Of a DNA stretch of 5,489 bases, positions 1 to 5,489 are shown piece after piece. The position numbers and the translations under genes are program-made. A model generated the notes under the pieces. It did no database searches. It worked only from the letters and a program-made list of their open reading frames with translations, and was not told the origin of the DNA. The stretch lies in NCBI GenBank assembly GCA_947470885.1, contig CANIXE010000172.1, positions 1-5,489 of the forward strand, written 5' to 3'. Every line of letters begins with the position of its first letter. The first letter of the stretch is position 1. The stretch comes from Planctomycetota bacterium (GTDB lineage Bacteria; Planctomycetota; UBA11346).

Positions 1-55
1 ATTTGCAGAATCCCCGCTGTATTTTTCAAGTCTTTGCCTCGACGGTTGTTTCACC

Positions 56-87
56 CAAATGGTGCGTCTGGAAACGCAAGTGGTGCG
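56..87 (+). repeat. Two 11-bp direct repeats upstream of the sensor kinase
   Basis: CAAATGGTGCG (56-66) and CAAGTGGTGCG (77-87) match at 10 of 11 positions. They start exactly 21 bp apart, about two helical turns, and end 23 bp before the preferred ATG of the kinase. This spacing would suit two same-face binding sites for a regulator, but that is inference. The rest of 1-110 shows no convincing -35/-10 pair, and the kinase reading frame is open to the left edge, so the repeat could alternatively be chance or upstream coding sequence. If read in the kinase frame it would encode a repeated Lys-Trp-Cys. Confidence 0.25.
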
Positions 88-110
88 CTCCAATTGCGTT
101 TTCCAGGTTC

Positions 111-3100
111 ATGCACCATCGCCGTCCGGTTCAGGTGATCATGTTTTTCATGTGGATGGCGATGGTCAGCTTGGCGTTGGATGGTGCTGAAGCCGTCGCG
201 CCGAAACCATTGCTGGTCGTTGATGACCGGGCCTACCCACCATTCGCGTTTCTTGATGCCCAGGGGCAGGCGAAGGGTATCACCATTGATTTGTGGACGC
301 TCTGGAGCCGCAAAACCGGTCATCCGGTCGAATTCCGACTGTTGCCCTGGGATGATGCCCTAAACGCCGTGAAGTCGGGGCAGGCGGATGCCCTGGGCGG
401 GTGTTTCCGCACACCGGCCCGGGAAACAGATTTTGCTTTTGTCCAATTTGGCGTGGACATTCCCACGGGGATTTTCTTCCATAAGCGAATCACGGCCATT
501 CGTGGCCTGGAGGACATCAAGAAATTCCGGATCGGAGTGGTGACAGGAGACCTGGGCGAGGAACTGGCGCGAAGCAATTCCGAGTCCTATGTCTCCTTCA
601 GTGGAGTGGATGAAATGGTGGCGGCAGCAGTCAGTGGTCAGATCAATGTTTTCATCGCAGACTGTCCAACGGCCTGGTACTACCTTTTAAGCACCCCCGG
701 AGGCGAGGACTTTCGCCAAGCCCTCAAGGAGGTGGCTGTGAATCTGGAATGCCCGGCCGTCCGGGCTGGAAACCAGGAATTGCGCGCCCGCCTTCAGGCC
801 GGATTCGATACGATATCCCGTGATGAGGTGGCCCAGATCGTCACCGGGTGGACGGGTCGTGGGGCTGAATCCCGCATTCCCTGGCAATGGATCATCGTGG
901 TGGGTGGTGGAATCGTGATCCTGGTTATCGGGACATTCGCCTGGAACACCGTCCTCCGGAGACGGGTTGCGGCCATCACCCATGACCTGCGCCAGAGCGA
1001 AGAACGATTCCGACAGCTGTTCGACCAGGCGCCAGAGGGTGTATTGCGGCTCGATCCCGAATCAGGTCGTTTTGTCGATGCCAATCCTGCAGCCGAACGC
1101 GTGTATAGGCGATCACGGGGGCGAATCCTCGGAGCCCAGCCCTGGGATCTGAGTCCGCCATGCCAGCCCGATGGGCGGAGCTCACGGGTGGCTGGACTGG
1201 ATTTCATGGCCAGGGCCATGGCCGGTGAGATCCCGCGGTTTCGCTGGGTCCATCTGGATCCCGAAGGGATCGAGTTTCCCTGCGAGATCAGCCTGGCCCG
1301 ACTTTCGGGCCTTCAGTCGGGGTTGCGCGTTTGCATCATCGACCTCAGCGAACGGGAACGGCTTGACGCGGCCTTGCGTCAGCGCGAGGCCCTTCTTTCT
1401 GGGATTCTCGGACAGATGCCGGCAGTATGCATTACGATCGGTTTGAATGGCAAGGTACTCGATTGGAATGCCGCCGCCGAGCGAGTTCTTGGCTGGCCTG
1501 CGACGGAAACGGTCGGCAAGGCCTATTGGGACCTGCTGGTACCGGCGGCTCGCCGGGCCCATGTTGCCATGCGCTGGCCGGCCCAGGCCAGGTCGGAAAA
1601 CATGGAACAGGATGAGGCTGAAGTCTCTGGGAAGGATGGCCGTCTGCGCAAAATGCGATGGTATGACGTGCCTCTCCGGAATCCCGATGGTTCGCCATTG
1701 GGTCGGCTGCGCATGGGACTTGAGATCACCGAGACGGAAGCCCTCCGGCAGGATCTCCGCCGGTCTCAAAACCTCTTTCAGGTCGTGATCGACGCCCTGC
1801 CCATCAGTATTTGGGCGACTGATCGTGAAGGTCGGCTGATTCTCCAAAACCGCCTGATGACCGAACAGAGGGGCGATTGTCGGGGCAAATTCGTTGAGGA
1901 GGTCGATACGGATCCGGACATCAGCGCCTTGTGGCGGAAAGACATCACCACGATCCTGGATGGACGGGAGCTGGGTGCCGCCGAGAGATCGTGGATCGAT
2001 CGGGATGGTCGGACCCGGTGGGTGGAAAACCGCCTCGCCCCGGTTGTTGAAGATGGCCAGATCGTAGCCGCAGCAGGGTTCAATCTGGACATCACCGAGC
2101 GTAAGCGACAGGAGGAAGAACGGCTGCACAACGAGCGCCTTTCCTCACTGGGTCAGTTGGCCGGCAGTGTCGCCCACGACTTCAACAACATTCTGGCCGC
2201 CATCATCGGATTCACAAATCTGACCAGGGGCAAGCTGACCGATGATCGTCTGAAGCGAAACCTTGACCGGATTCTTTCAGCGGCCGAGACCGGTCGGGAG
2301 GTGACGGCCGCATTGGTGCGTTTTGCCCGTCAGGGAACCGGCGAGGCAAGCACCTATGAGGCCCAGCCGATCATCCAGGAAGCCATCCAGGTCTTCCGGG
2401 TTACCGCCCCGAAATCGGTGATCCTGGAGGAGTCCCACCGAGCTGGCGAGTGCCGGATCCTGGGCCGGCCCGCGATGCTCCAGAACGCATTGCTCAACTT
2501 GTGTGTCAATGCCCGGGATGCCCTTTTGCCCTCCGGGGGACGGCTCCGGGTCAGCACCAGATTGTGCCTCCTGACACTGGAGGATTGTCGCCAATTCACC
2601 CTTGGGACTGCCTTGCCTGGCCAGGTTCTCCGTATCGAGATCGCGGATGAAGGTCCTGGCATGACTCCGGAGGTGCTCGCCCGCTGCCTGGAGCCCTTTT
2701 TCACCACCAAGGGGGATATGGGAACGGGACTTGGCCTGCCATCGGTGGTATCCGCCCTGGTGGACCATCGTGGGGCGATGCGCATTGAAAGCGCCCCTGG
2801 ATCCGGCACCTGCTTTACGTTGGTCATTCCCCTCGCGGATGGAGTGGTGCCGACCTCACCGGTGCAGGTGCTGCGTCGGGGCACCGTTCTGGTGGCAGAT
2901 GATGATCAGGAGGTTCGCAATGGCGTGGTGGCGGCCTTGCTCCAGGCGGGATTTCAGGTTGAGGCCTTCATCGATGGAGGAGATCTGGTGTCCTGGGTCC
3001 GTGCCCATCCCGACGAGGCGGGCTTGGCCATTCTTGATGTCAACATGCCGAACCTGGAGGGGGTCTCTGCCGCTGGCCAGTTGCGCGAACTGGTGCCAAC

Positions 3101-3248
3101 CCTGCCATTGTTGGTGGTGACTGGCTGTGTGGATGGGGTAACGATCCAGCGCATGCAGCGGATCGACCAACTGACCGTGCTTCGCAAGCCGATATCGCCG
3201 ACGGATCTCCTGCTCTGGGTACAGACCATCGTGGCACCACCGAGGTGA
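111..3248 (+). CDS. Hybrid sensor histidine kinase (SBP_bac_3 - TM - 3x PAS - HisKA - HATPase - receiver)
   Basis: Inner-membrane two-component sensor of 1045 residues that should sense a small solute outside the membrane and autophosphorylate a histidine. Domains in order from the ATG at 111: signal peptide 1-28 (hydrophobic core, AEA cleavage-like end); family-3 solute-binding domain about 34-250; one transmembrane helix 260-280; PAS domains about 297-414, 425-542 and 553-664; charged linker; HisKA with His689 in an HDFNN motif; ATPase domain with N-box (N796, N800), DEGPG at 846-850, an EPFFTTK lid motif and GTGLGL at 871-876; receiver about 924-1040 with acidic Asp930/931, phospho-acceptor Asp976, Thr1004 and Lys1026. 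All catalytic residues look intact. Asp690 and Asn693 give the D-x-x-N pattern linked to phosphatase activity. By my eye alignment Arg104 and Asp184 sit where HisJ-like proteins hold the amino acid, so an amino-acid-like ligand is plausible, not shown. It differs from BvgS/EvgS in having one sensor domain and no HPt. The ATG at 111 is chosen because it begins the signal peptide. The TTG at 3 would add 36 unlikely residues. The Shine-Dalgarno match is weak (AGG at 105-107), and ATGs at 141 or 150 are less likely alternatives. The target regulator is not in the window. Confidence 0.92.
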   Translation: MHHRRPVQVIMFFMWMAMVSLALDGAEAVAPKPLLVVDDRAYPPFAFLDAQGQAKGITIDLWTLWSRKTGHPVEFRLLPWDDALNAVKSGQADALGGCFRTPARETDFAFVQFGVDIPTGIFFHKRITAIRGLEDIKKFRIGVVTGDLGEELARSNSESYVSFSGVDEMVAAAVSGQINVFIADCPTAWYYLLSTPGGEDFRQALKEVAVNLECPAVRAGNQELRARLQAGFDTISRDEVAQIVTGWTGRGAESRIPWQWIIVVGGGIVILVIGTFAWNTVLRRRVAAITHDLRQSEERFRQLFDQAPEGVLRLDPESGRFVDANPAAERVYRRSRGRILGAQPWDLSPPCQPDGRSSRVAGLDFMARAMAGEIPRFRWVHLDPEGIEFPCEISLARLSGLQSGLRVCIIDLSERERLDAALRQREALLSGILGQMPAVCITIGLNGKVLDWNAAAERVLGWPATETVGKAYWDLLVPAARRAHVAMRWPAQARSENMEQDEAEVSGKDGRLRKMRWYDVPLRNPDGSPLGRLRMGLEITETEALRQDLRRSQNLFQVVIDALPISIWATDREGRLILQNRLMTEQRGDCRGKFVEEVDTDPDISALWRKDITTILDGRELGAAERSWIDRDGRTRWVENRLAPVVEDGQIVAAAGFNLDITERKRQEEERLHNERLSSLGQLAGSVAHDFNNILAAIIGFTNLTRGKLTDDRLKRNLDRILSAAETGREVTAALVRFARQGTGEASTYEAQPIIQEAIQVFRVTAPKSVILEESHRAGECRILGRPAMLQNALLNLCVNARDALLPSGGRLRVSTRLCLLTLEDCRQFTLGTALPGQVLRIEIADEGPGMTPEVLARCLEPFFTTKGDMGTGLGLPSVVSALVDHRGAMRIESAPGSGTCFTLVIPLADGVVPTSPVQVLRRGTVLVADDDQEVRNGVVAALLQAGFQVEAFIDGGDLVSWVRAHPDEAGLAILDVNMPNLEGVSAAGQLRELVPTLPLLVVTGCVDGVTIQRMQRIDQLTVLRKPISPTDLLLWVQTIVAPPR

Positions 3249-3258
3249 CGCCGGGTTC

Positions 3259-3286
3259 GCCCAGCATGCGACGTTTGGGCTTTTTT
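3259..3286 (+). terminator. Rho-independent terminator of the sensor kinase gene
   Basis: GCCCA (3259-3263) pairs with TGGGC (3276-3280) around a 12-nt loop, with one more possible G-T pair inside, followed directly by six T residues (3281-3286). It starts 10 nt after the kinase stop codon. The stem is short but GC-rich and the T-run is well placed. It would end plus-strand transcription before it runs into the convergent methyltransferase gene. Confidence 0.65.
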
Positions 3287-3287
3287 A

Positions 3288-3340
3288 CCGATCAGGATGA
3301 TCAATGATGACGTGTTGGCAGGAGTGGTAGGTCTGATCGG
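3288..3340. repeat. 8-bp inverted repeat in the convergent intergenic gap
   Basis: CCGATCAG (3288-3295) and CTGATCGG (3333-3340) are exact reverse complements 37 nt apart. A smaller hairpin, GATCA-GGA-TGATC (3290-3302), competes for the left arm. The element lies between the kinase terminator and the end of the minus-strand methyltransferase gene. On the minus strand no T-run follows it, so it is not a classical terminator for that gene. It could be an RNA stem, a protein-binding site or chance. Otherwise 3287-3386 shows nothing recognisable. Confidence 0.35.
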
Positions 3341-3386
3341 CGTCAACATCACCAATCATGCGCCTCCATGGGGCATTCCGGGTCTG

Positions 3387-4583
3387 TCATCCCGGGGTGC
3401 GGACGATCCGCCAACAGCGATGAATCGCGGTATTGCGGAAATCCTCGGGTATCGACGGGGCGCTAATGTCTGCCACCGTGATCCCGGGTGGCACCGGCCA
3501 TTCCAGGCGGAAACCCCGGGAATTCGTGCTGAAATAGAGCACCCCACCTGGGCGCAGGCGGGCCAACAGGCGATCCAGCAACCACGGATGGTCCCGGTCC
3601 ACGGACCAGGATTGGGTCATGGACGTGGAATTGGAGAATGTGGGCGGATCGCAGATGATCAGGTCCCAGGTGCCCCGTTCGTCCACCAGCCATTGGACCA
3701 CGTCGGCCTTGATGATCCGGTGGCGGGGACCCTCAGCGAAACCATTCAGCTCCAGGTTCCGCCCGGCCCAGGCCAGGTAGGTATTGCTGAGGTCCACGGT
3801 GGTGGTGCTTTTCGCCCCACCCACGGCGGCGTGGCAAGTGAACGCCCCGGTGTACGCGAACAGGTTTAGGACATCCTTGCCGGTAGCTTCCGTGCCCACC
3901 CGCTGGCGGGTGGGGCGGTGGTCCAGAAAAAGGCCGGTGTCCAGATAGTCCGACAGGTTCACTTCGAACTTCAGGCCGTGTTCAAGGACAGTCTTGGTCA
4001 CGCCCTGGCGGCCGAGAATCTGGTACTGGCCCTCGCCCTCCTGGCGGTCCTTTTGTTGCCGGCGTTCCCGGCGCCAGATCCGTTCCTTGGGCAGACCCAG
4101 GCCATCGCCAACGGCGGCATCCACCGCGGCCAGCCAGGCCCGTTCATCCGCCGGAGTCTCATTCCGGGTCCGGTGGTAGGTCCACACCACCGCATCGCCG
4201 TCATACCAGTCGACGATCAACGGCTGGTCCGGCAGGTCTTTCTCGTAGATGCGGAAGCAGGTCACCCCGGTGCGTTTCGCCCATTTTTTCAGGTGTTTGA
4301 ACACCCGGGCTATTCGAGGCCTTAAATCCCCAGTCGGGTCTGCGCTGCCTGGGAACTTCCCCAGCTTAGCTGGGGTTCCGGCTTCGCCTGAAGGGTCGGC
4401 TTCGCCGCCCCAAGTTCTTGTTGAAGCAGGGGCTGCGATCGGCTGGCTGCGCTTCGCTTCGCCAGGCTGCGGTGATCCGCAGGCCCCGCCTGGGGCCTGC
4501 TCGCCCTGTGGGCGATCATCCTCGCCCCCGCTCCGTTCCGGGCCTGGCGGCCCTCCACCCCCCAGCAGCCTGCGGCTGCTCAT
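3387..4583 (-). CDS. rlmK: RlmK-type 23S rRNA (guanine-N7) methyltransferase, stand-alone, with atypical N-terminal leader
   Basis: Cytoplasmic class I S-adenosylmethionine-dependent methyltransferase. It matches the C-terminal (RlmK) half of E. coli RlmKL, which makes m7G2069 in 23S rRNA. In the 398-residue frame, homology starts at about residue 91 with the helix ending KKWAKRTGV. It continues through YLDTGLFLDHR (213-223), the SAM-binding NLFAYTG (240-246), TTVDLSNTYL (261-270, Asp264 likely binding the cofactor ribose), KADVVQWL (292-299), the catalytic-site motif DPPTFSNS (312-319), RGFRL (356-360) and the C-terminal IHRCWRI (387-393). The RlmL/THUMP half is absent, so this is a single-domain enzyme. 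The ATG at 4583 overlaps the amidohydrolase stop as ATGA and has no Shine-Dalgarno match. Residues 1-90 are low-complexity, with codons otherwise scarce in the gene (TTA, AGA, ATA, TCA, CGA), and come from palindromic DNA. The real start is therefore uncertain. GTG at 4304-4302 (giving 305 residues) is the only conventional in-frame codon near the homology boundary but would trim about three to five conserved-looking residues. The family call is strong; the exact target base is inferred from E. coli. Confidence 0.85.
   Translation of the reverse strand: MSSRRLLGGGGPPGPERSGGEDDRPQGEQAPGGACGSPQPGEAKRSQPIAAPASTRTWGGEADPSGEAGTPAKLGKFPGSADPTGDLRPRIARVFKHLKKWAKRTGVTCFRIYEKDLPDQPLIVDWYDGDAVVWTYHRTRNETPADERAWLAAVDAAVGDGLGLPKERIWRRERRQQKDRQEGEGQYQILGRQGVTKTVLEHGLKFEVNLSDYLDTGLFLDHRPTRQRVGTEATGKDVLNLFAYTGAFTCHAAVGGAKSTTTVDLSNTYLAWAGRNLELNGFAEGPRHRIIKADVVQWLVDERGTWDLIICDPPTFSNSTSMTQSWSVDRDHPWLLDRLLARLRPGGVLYFSTNSRGFRLEWPVPPGITVADISAPSIPEDFRNTAIHRCWRIVRTPG
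4352..4379. repeat. Palindrome with 8-bp arms plus outer stem
   Basis: CCCCAGCT (4359-4366) and AGCTGGGG (4368-4375) are perfect complementary arms around a single central T. Outside these, GGAA (4352-4355) pairs with TTCC (4376-4379) across a 3-nt bulge. No T-run follows on either strand, so I do not call it a terminator. It is the palindrome closest to the conserved RlmK sequence. Confidence 0.6.
4479..4515. repeat. Two abutting hairpins (9-bp and 6-bp stems)
   Basis: GCAGGCCCC (4479-4487) pairs perfectly with GGGGCCTGC (4492-4500) around a 4-nt loop, the longest gap-free stem in the array. It is followed without a gap by TCGCCC (4501-4506) and GGGCGA (4510-4515) around TGT. A second TCGCCC at 4522-4527 can compete for the GGGCGA arm, so alternative folds are possible. 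No T-run follows on either strand. Confidence 0.65.
4564..4580. repeat. 7-bp hairpin abutting the ATGA stop/start overlap
   Basis: AGCAGCC (4564-4570) pairs with GGCTGCT (4574-4580) around a 3-nt loop. On the minus-strand transcript the stem begins at the last base of the amidohydrolase stop codon, just inside the rlmK start codon overlap. It could slow ribosomes or influence restarting there. It lacks a T-run and so is not a simple terminator. Confidence 0.55.
4580..4583 (-). promoter_or_regulatory. ATGA overlap joining amidohydrolase stop and rlmK start
   Basis: On the minus strand the bases are ATGA: ATG (4583-4581) opens the rlmK frame and TGA (4582-4580) ends the amidohydrolase. This 4-nt overlap is a common arrangement for translational coupling within an operon, and no AGGAG-like site precedes it. 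The overlap may be coincidental if RlmK really starts further downstream, because the intervening leader looks non-coding. Confidence 0.5.
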
Positions 4584-5489
4584 AGTCCGGCCAGTCGGGC
4601 CCAGAGGCGGACGACCAGGGGGATCAGGGTGTCGTCGAAGTCGAAACGGGCGCTGTGGCAGCCCGGGGTGTCCGGGCCGCGCCCGGAACCCAGCAGGAGG
4701 AAGGCCCCGGGTTTCCGGGCCAGGAACCAGCCGAAGTCCTCGGCGGCCATGATCGGCAGCTGTTCCCGGATTAGGGAGATGCCCTCAGCGGCGAGGGCGG
4801 CCTGGGCTTCGCCGGCGGCGGTGGGATCGTTCACCGTGGCTTCGTAGCACGGATGGAATTCGAAGGTCGCGGTGCAGCCCGTGGGGGCGCAGGCGGCGTG
4901 GAGCACCGCTTCGGTGCGCCGGGCCAGATCATCCCGGCGGGTGGTGGTGGCCGCCCGGCAGGTGCCCACCAGTTCGGCGGCATCGGGGATGATGTTGTCG
5001 GCGGTGCCCGCGTGGAAACAGGTCACGGTCACCACCGCGGCTTCCTGGGGGGCCACCTGGCGGGCCACCACCTGCTGGACCGCGCTGACGAATTGGCTGC
5101 CGGCATAGATCGGGTCGGCGCACAGGTGGGGCATGCTGGCGTGGCCGCCCCGGCCCTGGATCCGCGCCGACCATTCCCCGTTGGCGGCCATCACCGGTCC
5201 AGCGGGGCAGGCGGCGGTGCCGGCCTGCAGCGGTGGCCAATTGTGAAAACCAAAGATGACGTCGAAGGCGTCCAGGGCGCCGTCCGCGCCCATGGCGGCG
5301 GCCCCGTGGCCACCTTCCTCGGCGGGCTGGAATACCAGGACCACCGGCTGGGGCAGACGGGCCTCGTGGCATTTCAGCCAGGCGGCGGCGGCCAGCAGGC
5401 TGGCGGTGTGGCCATCGTGGCCGCAGGCGTGCATTTTTCCCGGGACCGTGCTTTGGTAGGGCAGCCCGGTGAGTTCCGCCAAAGGCAGG
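4580..5489 (-). CDS. M20D-family amidohydrolase (N-acyl-amino-acid / hippurate hydrolase type), 5' end outside window
   Basis: Cytoplasmic-type metallopeptidase-fold hydrolase that cleaves the amide bond of N-acylated amino acids or similar conjugates; the exact substrate cannot be read from sequence. Counting from the Leu codon at 5482, the two-metal site is complete: HACGHDGH (Cys20, His22), QPAEEGGHGA (Glu55 likely general base, Glu56 ligand), GFHNWP (His80) and PGCHSARFDFDD (His276). The lid/dimerisation domain carries the family motif GRGGHASMPH (110-119, His114), followed by the conserved DNIIPD (162-167) and AAEDFGWF (246-253). The TTG at 5482 is not a start. The codons before it continue the family pattern as Leu-Pro-Leu-Ala-Glu-Leu-Thr-Gly-Leu-Pro-Tyr, so the gene runs off the right edge, and I estimate 80-90 N-terminal residues are missing. 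The 302 visible residues contain no frameshift or stop. It precedes rlmK with a 4-nt overlap and is very GC-rich. The family assignment is firm; carboxypeptidase or auxin-conjugate hydrolase relatives share the same fold. Confidence 0.9.
   Translation of the reverse strand, partial: LPLAELTGLPYQSTVPGKMHACGHDGHTASLLAAAAWLKCHEARLPQPVVLVFQPAEEGGHGAAAMGADGALDAFDVIFGFHNWPPLQAGTAACPAGPVMAANGEWSARIQGRGGHASMPHLCADPIYAGSQFVSAVQQVVARQVAPQEAAVVTVTCFHAGTADNIIPDAAELVGTCRAATTTRRDDLARRTEAVLHAACAPTGCTATFEFHPCYEATVNDPTAAGEAQAALAAEGISLIREQLPIMAAEDFGWFLARKPGAFLLLGSGRGPDTPGCHSARFDFDDTLIPLVVRLWARLAGL

Larger units (their letters stand above)
4352..4580. repeat. Array of short GC-rich palindromes inside the 5' part of the rlmK frame
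   Basis: At least six inverted repeats sit within 230 bp: 4352-4379, 4380-4388 with 4397-4407 (GGC-TTC-GCC and CGGC-TTC-GCCG), 4479-4500, 4501-4515, 4540-4553 (GGGCC-TGGC-GGCCC) and 4564-4580. Weaker pairings are 4407-4433 (GCCCC/GGGGC) and 4443-4465 (CTGGC/GCCAG). The 8-mer GCTTCGCC occurs three times (4381, 4399, 4456) and GGCTGCG three times (4431, 4445, 4465). The stretch lies between the amidohydrolase stop and the recognisable start of RlmK. It resembles REP-like or other dispersed palindromic elements rather than protein-coding DNA. In RNA it would fold into a row of hairpins. I do not recognise a named family. Confidence 0.7.

Noticed and set aside
3..110. TTG at 3 as the kinase start, extending the protein by 36 residues
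   Set aside because: The added residues look unlike a kinase N-terminus, and a clean signal peptide begins at the ATG at 111. The open frame at the left edge is not evidence of translation.
1182..2129. 315-codon open frame on the minus strand inside the kinase
   Set aside because: It lies wholly antisense to the PAS-encoding region with intact domain motifs on the plus strand, and its product shows no recognisable motif. It is a shadow of GC-rich coding DNA.
3378..3395. CCGGG/CCCGG hairpin spanning the rlmK stop codon as a terminator
   Set aside because: A 5-bp stem with an 8-nt loop and no T-run on either strand; too weak to call.
3297..3869. 190-codon plus-strand frame opposite rlmK
   Set aside because: It is antisense to the conserved RlmK catalytic domain and shows no motif of its own.
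4292..4305. Palindrome GGTGTT-TG-AACACC as an operator or part of the array
   Set aside because: It lies in the conserved RlmK helix and is explained by the codons for Val-Phe-Lys-His-Leu; lacking the repeated words of the array, it is probably chance.
4352..4580. CRISPR array or attachment site
   Set aside because: The repeats differ in sequence and length and have no regular spacers; there is no integrase, tRNA or cas gene in the window.
4249..4752. 167-codon plus-strand frame across the palindrome array
   Set aside because: The Pro/Gly/Ser-rich translation simply reflects the GC-rich palindromes and the antisense of two real genes.
5480..5482. TTG as the amidohydrolase start
   Set aside because: The preceding two codons (Leu, Pro) continue the family's conserved stretch before the HACGHDGH motif, so this is an internal Leu and the gene is cut by the window edge.

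Overview
The window holds three protein-coding genes in a convergent arrangement and no RNA genes, insertion sequences or CRISPR. A very large hybrid sensor histidine kinase fills 111-3248 on the plus strand. A minus-strand pair faces it: an M20D-type amidohydrolase that runs in from the right edge (4580-5489, 5' end missing), followed by an RlmK-type 23S rRNA methyltransferase (3387-4583). The organism is most likely a GC-rich Gram-negative-type bacterium, because the kinase has an exported solute-binding domain and the methyltransferase resembles the C-terminal half of the E. coli RlmKL enzyme. I cannot fix the phylum; Acidobacteriota (Holophagae) or a proteobacterium are guesses only.

Region 1-110 is the upstream region of the kinase and carries two near-identical 11-bp direct repeats exactly 21 bp apart. 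The kinase has a signal peptide, one periplasmic solute-binding-type domain, one transmembrane helix, three PAS domains, HisKA, an ATPase domain and a C-terminal receiver domain. No separate response regulator or HPt protein is visible. A good Rho-independent terminator lies just after its stop codon, followed by an 8-bp inverted repeat in the convergent intergenic gap (3249-3386).

The amidohydrolase and methyltransferase genes overlap as ATGA (4580-4583), which suggests one transcript and possible translational coupling. The stretch just inside the methyltransferase reading frame (about 4320-4580) does not look like normal protein-coding sequence. It is a dense chain of short GC-rich palindromes and repeated GCTTCGCC words, read through in frame as an approximately 90-residue Gly/Pro/Ser/Glu-rich leader that RlmK itself does not have. 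Recognisable RlmK homology starts only at about residue 91.

The palindrome array and the in-frame leader it creates are the most unusual things here. The kinase is visibly less GC-rich than the amidohydrolase, which may reflect a different origin. No metabolic link between the three genes is evident: the kinase senses a small molecule, the amidohydrolase deacylates or hydrolyses amides, and the methyltransferase modifies ribosomal RNA.
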